Assembly (NCBI RefSeq): GCF_008795955.1
Contig: NZ_VMHN01000001.1
Location: 682,001-746,000, forward strand
Direction of reading: 5' to 3'
Length of the DNA stretch: 64,000 nucleotides
Origin: Marinobacter denitrificans
GTDB lineage: Bacteria; Pseudomonadota; Gammaproteobacteria; Pseudomonadales; Oleiphilaceae
Shown here: one piece after another, positions 54,139 through 63,693 of the stretch
How positions within the stretch are numbered: position 1 is the stretch's first letter
Layout of the letters: every line of letters begins with the position of its first letter
Notes under the pieces: generated by a model
Told to the model about the DNA's origin: nothing
The model's input: only the letters and a program-made list of their open reading frames with translations
Databases searched by the model: none
Program-made: the position numbers and the translations under genes

Positions 54139-55326
54139 ATGGCAGACAATCCCCGCAGCCCTGACTGGAACCCCCGCGCCGATGAGGTTCTGGGTGACCA
54201 GATACATGCCTACGACGCCATGCGCGCGGAGTGTCCGGTCGCATGGAGTGATTACCAGCACTGGACGTTATTCAGGCATGGCGATGTTTTGCGGGTGCTG
54301 GAAGACCACCAGACGTTCAGCAGTGCGGCATCCAGCCATCTTTCGGTCCCCAATGGGATGGATCCGCCCGAGCACACGCCCTACCGACAGGTCATCGAGC
54401 CTTATTTCTCGCAACAGGCAATGAGCCAGTTCGAGCCAACCTGTCGCAGCATCGCCCGCAATCTTGTCAATAACCTGCCAGATGGTCGGCCGTTCGATGT
54501 TGTTGAAGAGTTCAGCAGAGCCTTCGCCCTGCAGATACAGTGCGCATTTATGGGGTGGCCCGACGCCCTTCACGAACCTTTGCGGGAATGGGTTCTGAAA
54601 AACCACCAGGCAACCCTGGCCCGTGACCGGGAGGCCATGGCTGACGTTGCCCATGAGTTCGACGGCTATATTCACGACCTGCTGGAAACCCGACGCCAAG
54701 CCGGAACCGACGCCCCCAGAGACGTCACCACCTCACTGATGGAAGAGACCGTCAATGGTCGAACCATGACCGATGAAGAGCTCACCAGCCTTCTCCGGAA
54801 CTGGACTGTGGGTGAACTGGGCACAATTAGCTCCAGTGTATCCATTCTTGTGAGCTACCTGGCTGAACATCCCGACCTGAGACAGAGCCTGGCCAATGAT
54901 TCCGTCGAGCTGTCGGACGCGATCGATGAGATACTGCGGATGGACGCGCCGCTGATGTCCAACCGTCGTGTTACAACCCGGGATGTAGAGATTGGCGGAA
55001 GAAAAATTCCCGCCGGTGAGAAAATCACCATCCTGTGGGCGTCGGCCAATCGCGACGAGAGCGTTTTTGGTGATCCCGATGCGTTTTGCCCACACAAAAA
55101 CCGTGACCACAACCTGCTCTACGGCGCGGGCGTTCATGTCTGCCCCGGCGCACCCCTGGCGAGAATGGAGCTCAGGGTTCTGATGGAGGAATTTCTTGCT
55201 GCTGTCGACACGCTGGAGCCTGCTCCTGACCAACGACCTGAACGGGCGGTTTTCCCGACGGGTGGTTTCAGTTTTCTACCGATGGTTATTGGAAAATCAC
55301 AGGAAGATTCCCTCAATGTGAGGTAA
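54139..55326 (+). CDS. Cytochrome P450
   Basis: This soluble P450 of about 395 residues has the haem Cys335 in YGAGVHVCPGAPLARM, the ExxR in EILRMD and PERF-like sequence. The I helix reads TVGELGTISSSVSIL in place of the usual AGxxT, so the proton-relay threonine context is unusual. It has no membrane anchor and would need ferredoxin partners; none is adjacent. The substrate is unknown. I chose ATG 54139 behind GAGGATTAGC; the frame extends further upstream into the SdhB gene. Confidence 0.9.
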   Translation: MADNPRSPDWNPRADEVLGDQIHAYDAMRAECPVAWSDYQHWTLFRHGDVLRVLEDHQTFSSAASSHLSVPNGMDPPEHTPYRQVIEPYFSQQAMSQFEPTCRSIARNLVNNLPDGRPFDVVEEFSRAFALQIQCAFMGWPDALHEPLREWVLKNHQATLARDREAMADVAHEFDGYIHDLLETRRQAGTDAPRDVTTSLMEETVNGRTMTDEELTSLLRNWTVGELGTISSSVSILVSYLAEHPDLRQSLANDSVELSDAIDEILRMDAPLMSNRRVTTRDVEIGGRKIPAGEKITILWASANRDESVFGDPDAFCPHKNRDHNLLYGAGVHVCPGAPLARMELRVLMEEFLAAVDTLEPAPDQRPERAVFPTGGFSFLPMVIGKSQEDSLNVR

Positions 55327-55409
55327 GGTTTCTGTTCCAGATCAAAATCTGTCCACCGGTTTCGGACCGACCTTGGAGACGGGGCGGAACCCACAAAAGA
55401 GGAAATCTA

Positions 55410-55736
55410 ATGGATAAACATGACAGCGAACTCCCCAAGACCTTCGTTGCCTTCAGTGAACGGTTTCCAGAGCTTCAAGAAGCACACAAACAGCTCGGGA
55501 AAACCCTTGCCGATGCTGGTCCTCTGGATGAAAAAATGCGGGCTTTGGTAAAGCTGGGCATTTGCGTAGGTGCCGGGCGCAAATCAGCCTTACAATCCCA
55601 CATTCGCCGCAGTCTGGAATTAGGCCTCACTCGCGAGGAAATTGAGCACGCGCTGGTGCTGGGTATGAACACATTAGGCTTTCCGGCAACAGTCGCTGCC
55701 TGGCAGTGGGCTCAAGAAGCACTTTCAGACTCGTAA
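55410..55736 (+). CDS. Carboxymuconolactone decarboxylase (CMD) family protein
   Basis: This 108-residue helical protein has the CMD/AhpD fold pattern KMRALVKLGICVGAGRKSALQSHIRRSLELGLTREEI. The CxxC pair needed for AhpD peroxidase activity is absent; the only Cys is single (Cys53 region). The activity is therefore unassigned. Start ATG 55410 behind AGAGGAAAT, 83 bp after the P450 on the same strand, so the two may be co-transcribed. Confidence 0.85.
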   Translation: MDKHDSELPKTFVAFSERFPELQEAHKQLGKTLADAGPLDEKMRALVKLGICVGAGRKSALQSHIRRSLELGLTREEIEHALVLGMNTLGFPATVAAWQWAQEALSDS

Positions 55737-55852
55737 TCTATCGCCCACCACTGCTGGGACAGCCTCTGAAAAATCGATACCCCACTTGAGGGCCGCTTTC
55801 CTTTTCTTTTTGGCGGGATTTGTGACCAGAATCTGGGGATACTGGCCATGCT

Positions 55853-56224
55853 TTATCGCGCTACCAACTGGTCCTTCAGAATAAAATCCCTAAGCGCCAC
55901 AGCATTGTTATGCTCGGTATCCTTGGCAGCATATACCAGCGTTAAGCGCTTGTGCTCATTGAGCAGTTTCCGGAGCGTATTCAGGTCCTCGGCGGCATCG
56001 TCGGATTTAAGCTCTTCCAGATAGCGGTCACAGAACTCGGACCACTTGTCCGGGTCATGCCCAAACCATTTGCGCAGCTCAGTCGACGGTGCCAGCCCTT
56101 TCAACCAGTGGGCAATGTCGGCATCTTCTTTAGCGACACCCCGGGGCCAGATGCGATCAACCAGTATGCGCGGGCCATCGGAGCGGGCGGCGGTGTCGTA
56201 GGCTCGTTTCAGGCGAATTTCCAT
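55853..56224 (-). CDS. DUF488 family protein
   Basis: This protein of about 123 residues carries DUF488 sequence: RIWPRGVAKEDADIAHW, PSTELRKWFGHDPDKW and LTLVYAAKDTEHNNAVALRDF. The family's function is unknown. I chose ATG 56224 (MEIRLKRAYD) behind GGAGCAATC. It is divergent from the RND efflux operon and convergent with the CMD gene. Between 55737 and 55852 no gene start is visible, though one minus-strand frame reads a Lys-rich GQYPQILVTNPAKKKRKAA segment that lacks a start codon. Confidence 0.88.
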   Translation of the reverse strand: MEIRLKRAYDTAARSDGPRILVDRIWPRGVAKEDADIAHWLKGLAPSTELRKWFGHDPDKWSEFCDRYLEELKSDDAAEDLNTLRKLLNEHKRLTLVYAAKDTEHNNAVALRDFILKDQLVAR

Positions 56225-56388
56225 AGATGATTGCTCCTGATTTTCTGCCTGCCGGGTAACGAATTCCCGCAAGCTGCTCGAGAGTGGTCACAGATGAGTG
56301 TATGCAGTGCTCAGCCTCCATACAAATGTGCCCCTCAGCCATCCTGTATAAAACCAGTCTTGCAAAAGCTATCGGCCTGATACAAGAT

Positions 56389-56406
56389 AAAGTAATTACT
56401 TACTTT
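56389..56406. promoter_or_regulatory. Probable TetR operator of the RND efflux operon
   Basis: AAAGTAA-TTAC-TTACTTT is an inverted repeat with perfect 7-bp arms, ending 16 bp upstream of the TetR gene start. The position fits autorepression of the three-gene efflux operon. Confidence 0.55.
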
Positions 56407-56422
56407 CTTTTGTGAGGCGCCA

Positions 56423-57061
56423 ATGGAAACTACCCCCGAACCCGGGAAACGAGCCTACCAAAGCACCGAACTGCGCCAGACCGCCACCGTCGAGGCGGTT
56501 GTCCAGCTTTGTGCGGAGCAGGACCCCGCCACCCTCACCACGGCCCGGATTGCCGATGAAGTGGGTTTGTCACAAGGTGCCCTGTTCAAACATTTCCCCA
56601 ATAAGAGCCGGCTCTGGGAATCGGTGGCTGGCTGGGTGGCAGAACAGCTGACAAGCCAGGTCTTCAGTAAGGCGGAGCAGCATGAACTCGCCGATCAGGC
56701 CCTGGAGGCCATGTTCCTGGCTCATATAGGGTTTATCGCCCGGCACCCCGGCATTCCGCGCCTGATGCTGGGGGAGCTTCAGAAACCCGGAAACGGCCCG
56801 GCAAAAACCATTATTCGCCAGACACTCTCCCGCTATCGCAAAAAGGTGGTCGGACTGCTGGAGCTCGGAATACAACAGCGGCGCATTGGTCCCGGCATCG
56901 ATACCGAAGCAGCAGCGGTGCTATACATCGGTGCCATACAGGGTTTGGTGGTTCAGGCCATGGTCAGCGGCGAGATCCATACCATTGAGCATACGGCGCC
57001 TCGAATTTTCAAACTCTACAAAGCCGGCCTGCAGGAGCTGCCCGATGAACCGGAAAAATAA
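56423..57061 (+). CDS. TetR family regulator of the efflux operon
   Basis: This 212-residue regulator has an N-terminal helix-turn-helix, TTARIADEVGLSQGALFKHFPNKSRLWESV (residues ~35-64), and a variable ligand domain. It is the first gene of a regulator-adaptor-pump operon: its 3' end overlaps the adaptor gene by 17 bp. Such regulators usually repress their pump genes until a substrate binds. The inducer is unknown. Confidence 0.9.
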   Translation: METTPEPGKRAYQSTELRQTATVEAVVQLCAEQDPATLTTARIADEVGLSQGALFKHFPNKSRLWESVAGWVAEQLTSQVFSKAEQHELADQALEAMFLAHIGFIARHPGIPRLMLGELQKPGNGPAKTIIRQTLSRYRKKVVGLLELGIQQRRIGPGIDTEAAAVLYIGAIQGLVVQAMVSGEIHTIEHTAPRIFKLYKAGLQELPDEPEK

Positions 57062-58373
57062 ACTGACGCTTACCCTGGCCCTGCTCGCCGGCATCGCCTT
57101 TGTCGTAATCATGGTGAAGCTCAAGCAGCCACCGGAAAGGCTTGAGGCGCAGGCGAAAGCCACGCCTGTCCGGATCATGGAAGTGACCTTGCAGGATTTC
57201 CGCACCGAAGCCCGGGGCTATGGCCAGGTGCTGCCGGCTAGCAGCTGGAACGCGGTGGCCAACGTGGGAGGGCGGGTTATCTGGAAACACCCGGAGCTGG
57301 AAAGCGGTAACCTGATCCCCGAGGGTACCCGGCTACTCCAGATCGATCCCACACGTTACGAACTGGCCGAAGCTTCCGCGAGAGCGGACCTGGCAGGTAT
57401 CGAAGCAGAACTGCGACAACTGGATCAGGAAGAGCGCAATACCGGTGAACTGCTGAAACTGGAAGATCGCCGGCTGACACTGGCCAGGCGGGAACTGGAC
57501 CGGGCCAAAACCCTGGCCGAAAGAGGTGCACTGTCTGAAACCCGATACGACGAGCAACAGCGGGCCACCCTGCAGCAGGAACAGGCGGTTCAGAGCCTGA
57601 GAAACCAGCTGAATCTGATTCCGGTCAGGCGGGATACCCTGGAAGCCCGCAAGGCCAGAACGGAATCGGCTCTGGCCGGTGCCCGGGAAGACCTGGAAGA
57701 CACCCGTTTTGAAGCGCCCTGGGATCTGCGAGTGCACCAGGCCGATATCGACACCGGCCAGCACGTCAGCCCGGGCCAGGCCCTGTTCATTGCCGACGAC
57801 ATAACCCGGGCTGAAGCCACGGTGCAACTGGAAGTGTCGGAACTACGCCGGGTGCTGTCGCAACTGTCGGATGACAGTCTGCCGGAACCAAGCACCGGCG
57901 CCACCAGCGGCTTCACCGACTTCCATGATCAATTACCCCTGGATGACCTGCACATCCGGGTAACGCCCACCAACGTGCCGGATGCCCACTGGCCCGGCGA
58001 ACTTACCCGCGTTACCAGCAGTCTTGACCCGGCAACACGCACCGTTCAGGCAGTGATCACGGTAGAAGAACCCTATCGTAACGCCAATCCTCCTGCCCGC
58101 CCGCCGCTGGTGCGAAATATGTTCGTGCAGGCCAGCATTTCCGCCAACTCTCCGGAGCCGGTTGTCGTGATCCCCGCCAGCGCCGTCCACCAGGGTGTGG
58201 TGTACCTGGTGGATGAAGACGACCGCCTGCAGCGCCGGAAGGTCACGGTTGCCTGGCAGCAGGAGGATCTTGCCATTATCAGTGAAGGCCTGAAGCCGGG
58301 GGAGCGACTGGTTCTGGATGACCTGGTACCTGCCATCGATGGCAGTCTGCTGGCCCCGGGAGACAAGCCATGA
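57045..58373 (+). CDS. RND efflux periplasmic adaptor subunit
   Basis: This protein of about 442 residues has an N-terminal anchor (LTLTLALLAGIAFVVIMV), a lipoyl-like barrel, an alpha-helical hairpin (~105-200 with RRELDRAKTLAERGALSETRYD) and beta-barrel parts. It links the inner-membrane pump to an outer-membrane channel. I chose ATG 57045 (MNRKNKLTLTLALL), overlapping the TetR gene. The stop overlaps the pump start by 4 bp. No outer-membrane factor gene is present, so a shared TolC-type channel is likely. Confidence 0.9.
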   Translation: MNRKNKLTLTLALLAGIAFVVIMVKLKQPPERLEAQAKATPVRIMEVTLQDFRTEARGYGQVLPASSWNAVANVGGRVIWKHPELESGNLIPEGTRLLQIDPTRYELAEASARADLAGIEAELRQLDQEERNTGELLKLEDRRLTLARRELDRAKTLAERGALSETRYDEQQRATLQQEQAVQSLRNQLNLIPVRRDTLEARKARTESALAGAREDLEDTRFEAPWDLRVHQADIDTGQHVSPGQALFIADDITRAEATVQLEVSELRRVLSQLSDDSLPEPSTGATSGFTDFHDQLPLDDLHIRVTPTNVPDAHWPGELTRVTSSLDPATRTVQAVITVEEPYRNANPPARPPLVRNMFVQASISANSPEPVVVIPASAVHQGVVYLVDEDDRLQRRKVTVAWQQEDLAIISEGLKPGERLVLDDLVPAIDGSLLAPGDKP

Positions 58374-61300
58374 TCCGCTGGTTTGCGGGCCACCCCACCG
58401 CAGGTAACCTGCTGCTGATCCTGATCCTGGCAGCGGGGCTGTTTGCCGCGCCCAACCTGACCCGGGAAACCTTCCCGGATTACCTGCCGCCGGAAGTCAG
58501 CATCACCATGGAATATCGCGGAGCCACCGCCGCTGATGTGGAAGAGGCCATCTGCCAGCGTATGGGTGAGGCACTGCAGCGGGTGGACTACATGAAGGAG
58601 ATCTCCTGCACGGCACGGGACAACCAGGCCCAGACCATCGCCAGCATGGAAGCGGCAGGTGACATGGGTCGGTTTCTGGACGATATTCGCACTGAAATCG
58701 AAGCCCTGACCGATCTGCCTAAAGAAGCCGAAGACCCGGTTATCCGGCAGCTTTACCGCACCGACCTGGTAGCCGCGATCGCCGTCACCGGCCCGATGAG
58801 TTTCGCCCACCTGGAAAGTTACACCAACCAGCTGGAAGACCGGCTGCTTGCCATCGATGGCGTTGCGGATGTCATACCCGTGGGCCTGTCCCAACGCCAG
58901 TGGCAGGTGGAAGTCTCCCGGGATCAGCTTCGCCAGTATGGCCTGGGGGTTCAGGATATCGCCCGTGCGATTACCGGCCAGAACGTCGACATGCCCCTGG
59001 GCACCCTGGAAACCGATAACCAGGATATCCAGCTGCGATTCGTGGATGAAAGGCGCTCTCTGGCCACTCTGGCCGATCTGCCAGTGCTCGGTGGCGAAGC
59101 CGGTGCCGTCCTCACCCTCGGAGACCTTGCCACCCTCTCCGAAGCCCACGAGCGTGACGAAGAGCGGGCTGAGTTCAATGGCCAGCGGGCCATCATCCTG
59201 GAGGTGCACAAAAACCGTCATGACGATGCCCTGCAGGTAATGGATACACTGCAAGCAACCATTGCGGAAGAAACGACCCGGCGCGACGGCACGGTCAACC
59301 TGGAGATCACTCAGGACATGACCTCCATCGTCAAGGACCGTCTGCAAATGCTGGTCGGCAACGGCATTACCGGGTTGCTGCTGGTGGGCCTGGTAATGGC
59401 GCTGTTTTTCCGGCCCCGGCTGGCCTTCTGGGCCCTGTTCGGTCTTCCCGCCGCCTTTGCCGGTGCATTTGTAATGATGGTGCTGACCGGACTGTCCCTG
59501 AACATGATCACCCTCGTGGCCCTGCTGATGGCCATCGGCATCGTGATGGACGACTCGGTGGTTATTACCGATAACATCGCCCGCCGGGCCAGTGAAGGTG
59601 CCACCCCTCTGGAAGCCGCAGCCAGCGGTACCCTGGAAATTCTGCCCGGGGTTATTTCGTCGTTCCTGACCACCGTTTCTGTGTTTATTCCCCTGGCGTT
59701 TCTGGCCGGCGAACTGGGTTCGGTACTGGAAGTACTTCCGGTGGTTTTGATTGCCGCCCTGGCAGCCTCGCTGATCGAGGCCTTCTGGATACTCCCCCAT
59801 CACCTGCAAAGTGGGCTGGGCAAGGGCCGGGACCAATCCGTCTCGCGCTTTCGTGAGAGGTTCGACCATGGCTTTGACGCCGCCCGGGAGAAAGTCGGGC
59901 TGATGGCCGATGCCGCCATTAGTTTCCGGTACGGTGTGCTGGCCGCCATTCTGGTTATCCTGCTCGGATCGGTCGGGCTGATGGCCGGAGGTTATGTGCG
60001 CATGGAAGCCATGCCGGAAATCGATGGCGACGTGCTGGAAGCCAGGGTGCTGATGCCCCAGGGCACCCCTCTTCACCGTACTGGTGAAATCAGCGATCGC
60101 ATCACCGAAGCCATGCTCCGGCTGAGCGACGAATACGCCCCACAACAGCCCGATGGCCAGGCCCTGGTGCGTAACATTCAGACCCGCTTCAACCAGCACG
60201 CGGGGGCTGGCGAGAAAGGCGCCCATGTGGCAACCGTCATGGCCGACCTGCTCACCGCGGAAAACCGTACCGTTGATCTGGCCGCGTTAACCGACCGTTG
60301 GTATGAAGAAATCGGAGACATTCCCGGCATCATCGCCCTGAATATTCAGGAGCCTGGCTTCGGCCCTGCAGGCGTTCCCATTGAAATCCGCCTCCAGGGC
60401 AGTGACCTGGACCAGCTGAAACAGGCAGCCCGAGACCTGGGCCATGAGATAGCGGGCTACACCGGCACCTTCAACGTGCTGGACGACCTGCGCCCCGGTA
60501 AACCCCAGCGCACACTCAAACTGAAAGAGAGCGCCCTGGCCCTGGGCCTGAATGCCAGGGATGTGGCCAGCCAGGTCCGCACCGGGTTGCTGGGCGACAT
60601 TGTCGATACCGTCCAGATTGGTGACCAGCACATCGAAATCCTGGTACGCCAGAGCAGCGCAGAGCGCACCACCCGCGCATTTCTGGAGGATACGGTCATT
60701 ACTGCCAGGAACGGCCAGATGATTCCGCTAAGGGAAGTGGCGGAGATTACCGACGAGCGCCAGTGGGCACAGGTGACCCGAATCAACGGTCAACGCACAG
60801 TGACCGTCTCGGCCGATGTAAACGGCCAGAAAACCAACGCCGACGCCATCGTTACCGACCTTCAGGAGCAGGTGTTTCCGAAGCTCCGGGAACAGTGGCC
60901 GGATATCACCCTGCAGGTGGAAGGCCAGACTGCCCGCTCCCGGGAAACCGGCCAGTCCATCGCCCGCGGGCTGCTGATTGGCTTGCTGGGTATATTCCTG
61001 ATTCTGTCGTTCCAGTTCCGCAGCTACCTGGAGCCAATTATTGTCATGCTGGCGATCCCGGTGGCCTTTATGGGCGCCGTGTGGGGCCACTTGCTCATGG
61101 GCTACAACCTGTCCATGCCCTCACTGATCGGCGCGGCCTCCCTGGCCGGCATAGTGGTGAACAATGCCATCCTGTTGGTGCAGTTCATCAAAGCCTACCG
61201 GGAACAGGGCATGAGCGCGGGGGAAGCCGCTGGAGCCGCCAGCCGCGCCCGTTTCCGGGCCATCCTGATCACCACCAGCACCACCGTGGCCGGCCTTCTG

Positions 61301-61462
61301 CCACTGCTGGCTGAAACCAGCACCCAGGCCATGGCCGTTATTCCACTGGTGATATCCGTGGTGTTCGGTCTGCTGGTCTCCACCGTTGTAATACTGGTGG
61401 CGCTGCCGGCACTGTACGCGATTCTTGAGGACCTTGGCTGGGCGAGAAACGTGGAAGCCTGA
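58370..61462 (+). CDS. RND family inner-membrane efflux permease
   Basis: This 1030-residue pump has 12 TM helices and two large periplasmic loops. Family sequence includes the N-terminal WFAGHPTAGNLLLILIL and TM4 with the proton-relay acids in GIVMDDSVVITDNIARR. The second half repeats with GAASLAGIVVNNAILLVQF. It belongs to the heavier-periplasmic-domain multidrug/lipophile RND group; the substrate is not clear. The start codon lies in an ATGA overlap with the adaptor stop. Confidence 0.92.
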   Translation: MIRWFAGHPTAGNLLLILILAAGLFAAPNLTRETFPDYLPPEVSITMEYRGATAADVEEAICQRMGEALQRVDYMKEISCTARDNQAQTIASMEAAGDMGRFLDDIRTEIEALTDLPKEAEDPVIRQLYRTDLVAAIAVTGPMSFAHLESYTNQLEDRLLAIDGVADVIPVGLSQRQWQVEVSRDQLRQYGLGVQDIARAITGQNVDMPLGTLETDNQDIQLRFVDERRSLATLADLPVLGGEAGAVLTLGDLATLSEAHERDEERAEFNGQRAIILEVHKNRHDDALQVMDTLQATIAEETTRRDGTVNLEITQDMTSIVKDRLQMLVGNGITGLLLVGLVMALFFRPRLAFWALFGLPAAFAGAFVMMVLTGLSLNMITLVALLMAIGIVMDDSVVITDNIARRASEGATPLEAAASGTLEILPGVISSFLTTVSVFIPLAFLAGELGSVLEVLPVVLIAALAASLIEAFWILPHHLQSGLGKGRDQSVSRFRERFDHGFDAAREKVGLMADAAISFRYGVLAAILVILLGSVGLMAGGYVRMEAMPEIDGDVLEARVLMPQGTPLHRTGEISDRITEAMLRLSDEYAPQQPDGQALVRNIQTRFNQHAGAGEKGAHVATVMADLLTAENRTVDLAALTDRWYEEIGDIPGIIALNIQEPGFGPAGVPIEIRLQGSDLDQLKQAARDLGHEIAGYTGTFNVLDDLRPGKPQRTLKLKESALALGLNARDVASQVRTGLLGDIVDTVQIGDQHIEILVRQSSAERTTRAFLEDTVITARNGQMIPLREVAEITDERQWAQVTRINGQRTVTVSADVNGQKTNADAIVTDLQEQVFPKLREQWPDITLQVEGQTARSRETGQSIARGLLIGLLGIFLILSFQFRSYLEPIIVMLAIPVAFMGAVWGHLLMGYNLSMPSLIGAASLAGIVVNNAILLVQFIKAYREQGMSAGEAAGAASRARFRAILITTSTTVAGLLPLLAETSTQAMAVIPLVISVVFGLLVSTVVILVALPALYAILEDLGWARNVEA

Positions 61463-61498
61463 AACAATGAGGCCAGGGTCAATGTCCCGGCCTCTGAT

Positions 61499-62392
61499 TC
61501 AAGAGCCGACCAGGTCCATCCCCGGCTTACCATACCAGTATCCGTTGCAGGGGGGGGCCTCCACCAGTTGCAACGGATCGGTTGCCGGTGCCTCGCCTCG
61601 GCGTACCTGATCAAAGCGCTGCACCACCGCATCCATACCCTGGTGTTCCGGGCTCAGGCGCACGGTAGAAACGCCCATGCGTTCCATTTCCGGCAACTCA
61701 TGCATCAGGTCGTAACGCGAACCGGAAAGAGTCGAGATTCCGTTAAGGCGAAACAGTTCCTGCGACTCCCGGGAGCGCAATTCCATACCATCCGGGTGCT
61801 CAATGCATCGGAACTCGCAATTGTCCTTGGGCAGATTGTAGTGGCGCGCGGTAAAACAGCGGGATGACCAGGCCAGAGGAAGAAAGCCCCAGGCGAACAC
61901 TTCTGCCGGTAAGTCCAGACTTTCTGCTTTCAGCCCCTCGATCAGCTGGTTCAGTGTTTCCTTGCCCAGTTCCACTGGCAGGTTCCAGCCCTTCAATCCC
62001 TGTTTTGCCAATACCTTGAGTGTTGCCACGTTGTAGATATTCATGGAGGGGCCGGTGACAAACGGAATCCCGTTCTGAATGGCAACCTGCAGGGCACTCT
62101 GATCGTTAGCTTCCACCACAAACTCATTCTGATCACATATCCGGCGCAGGCGTCGCAAGTCAGCTTCGGATTCAATCAGTGTCTGGGTGGAAAGCACCAC
62201 GTCTTTACCACAGGCCTTTAGATCACGAGCCAGATCGAACCAGTCGTCAGGCTTCAGCTCACGCCTGCGGGAACAAACGGCTTCGCCCAGATAGATGGTA
62301 TCTACGGGCCACTCTGCCGCCTTGCCATAGAAATCAAATACGCTTTGCTTGGACCAGAACCACAGAATCGGCCCCAGGGATAACTTCATCAT
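61499..62392 (-). CDS. ubiV: UbiV, Fe-S protein for oxygen-independent ubiquinone synthesis
   Basis: This 297-residue protein of the U32 peptidase-like family has the four cysteines of UbiV: C40, C179, C192 and C196, the last three in CFTARHYNLPKDNCEFRC. They hold a [4Fe-4S] cluster; with UbiU it performs anaerobic ring hydroxylation in ubiquinone synthesis. The first two codons are ATG; either may start. It lies 13 bp downstream of ubiU and is coupled to it. It matches ubiT near narL. Confidence 0.92.
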   Translation of the reverse strand: MMKLSLGPILWFWSKQSVFDFYGKAAEWPVDTIYLGEAVCSRRRELKPDDWFDLARDLKACGKDVVLSTQTLIESEADLRRLRRICDQNEFVVEANDQSALQVAIQNGIPFVTGPSMNIYNVATLKVLAKQGLKGWNLPVELGKETLNQLIEGLKAESLDLPAEVFAWGFLPLAWSSRCFTARHYNLPKDNCEFRCIEHPDGMELRSRESQELFRLNGISTLSGSRYDLMHELPEMERMGVSTVRLSPEHQGMDAVVQRFDQVRRGEAPATDPLQLVEAPPCNGYWYGKPGMDLVGS

Positions 62393-62405
62393 AATTGGCA
62401 GAACC

Positions 62406-63401
62406 TTATTTCCACTTTCGATGGTAGGCGCCCAGGGTAGTCAAGCCACCTTCAGACAAGCCCGAAAGGATGTTTCTCCAGGCCGGGTCAACCTTATAGT
62501 CATCCGGCCTGGCTTCCAGGTTATCCAGGGCATGGCGCCAGGTGCGGGCCACATCGGCGATGTAGGCGGGGCTACGCTGACGGCCTTCAATTTTTACAGC
62601 GCTGATGCCCAGCTCCTTCAGGTTCGGCAACATATCCAGAGTGCTCAGGCTGACCGGTTCTTCGATGGCATGATAAACACTGCCTTCCACCTCAAAACGC
62701 CCCTTGCACAAGGTCGGGTAACCGGCAGACTCTCCCGGCCCATAGCGGTCGATCAGCACATCGTTCAGGCGTGACTCCAGCCCCTGTGGTGTTTCCTGCC
62801 ACCGCACAGCCTTGGCCGGGGAACAGGCACCACGGGTATTCGGGGATTCGTCAGTAAGATAGGAAGACAGGTAACAACGACCTTCCGCCATGATGCACAA
62901 ACTGCCGAAGGCGAAAACTTCCAGTTCCACCGGGCTGTGTTTTGCCACACCCCGAACCTGATCCAGAGAAAGCACCCGGGGCAATACAGCACGGCGGATA
63001 TCAAAGTTGTCCTTGTAGAAAGACAACGCTTCGTAACTGGTGGCAGAGCCCTGAACGGACAAATGCCGGGGGATATGAGGGTATTTGTTGGCAGCGTAAT
63101 CCAGCAGGCCCATATCAGCCAGAATGATGGCATCCACCCCAAGGCTCGCGGCGCGGTCTACTGCCCCTTTCCACTGTTCCCAGCCATCCGGTTGCGGATA
63201 GGTATTGATAGCACAGAACACGCGGCTGCCTTTGGAGTGGGCGTATTCAATGCCTTCGCCTGCGCGCTTGTCATTGAAATTCAGCCCCGCAAACTGACGG
63301 GCATTGGTGCTGTCGCGAAAGCCGAAATAGACGGCGTCCGCGCCATTGTCGACTGCGGTTTTCAGGGCGGGCAGACTGCCTGCCGGGCATACAAGCTCCA
63401 T
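62406..63401 (-). CDS. ubiU: UbiU, U32 family Fe-S protein for oxygen-independent ubiquinone synthesis
   Basis: This protein of about 331 residues starts MELVCPAGSLPALKTAVDNGADAVYFGF-like and has cluster ligands C169, C176, C193 and C232 (LCIMAEGRC, RGACSPAKA and TLCKGRF), at positions equal to those known for E. coli UbiU. It forms a complex with UbiV and makes hydroxyl groups on the quinone ring without O2. I chose ATG 63401 behind GGAGGAGTT; 44 extra codons upstream have no family match. Its 292-bp upstream region holds two ACTACCCC repeats that may be NarL-like. Confidence 0.93.
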   Translation of the reverse strand: MELVCPAGSLPALKTAVDNGADAVYFGFRDSTNARQFAGLNFNDKRAGEGIEYAHSKGSRVFCAINTYPQPDGWEQWKGAVDRAASLGVDAIILADMGLLDYAANKYPHIPRHLSVQGSATSYEALSFYKDNFDIRRAVLPRVLSLDQVRGVAKHSPVELEVFAFGSLCIMAEGRCYLSSYLTDESPNTRGACSPAKAVRWQETPQGLESRLNDVLIDRYGPGESAGYPTLCKGRFEVEGSVYHAIEEPVSLSTLDMLPNLKELGISAVKIEGRQRSPAYIADVARTWRHALDNLEARPDDYKVDPAWRNILSGLSEGGLTTLGAYHRKWK

Positions 63402-63693
63402 AACTCCTCCGCTGAAGCAGAATAGCCAACAGCCTAGCCGCAAGCCCGCTGAGAGACATTGACCATTGTCAGCCGCCCGCCGTGAACCTCGCCTGCAAGC
63501 CTTCACTACCTCTTGAGGAATACTCTGGTACAAGTATCCGGCGCCAGCTTTCTAGCGTCGATTCATGGGTTTAACATTAACTAACAAACACTTACCCGCC
63601 AGTTACTACCCCCACAACTACCCCATTACGTGAATATCACACCCACGAGTCCTTGCGGACAATAGCCGCACGTTTCACAGAAGAGACCGGAAA

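Noticed and set aside
55727..55880. Minus-strand frame with a Lys-rich GQYPQILVTNPAKKKRKAA segment overlapping the end of DUF488
   Set aside because: It looks protein-like but has no start codon after the upstream stop; it could be a gene fragment but cannot be supported.
58073..60226. 717-codon minus-strand frame across the RND genes
   Set aside because: Antisense shadow without domain signatures; the plus strand encodes a full RND permease.
63402..63693. NarL-type control of ubiU and the chemoreceptor by two ACTACCCC repeats
   Set aside because: The repeats do not fit the heptamer consensus well and no inverted pair is present.
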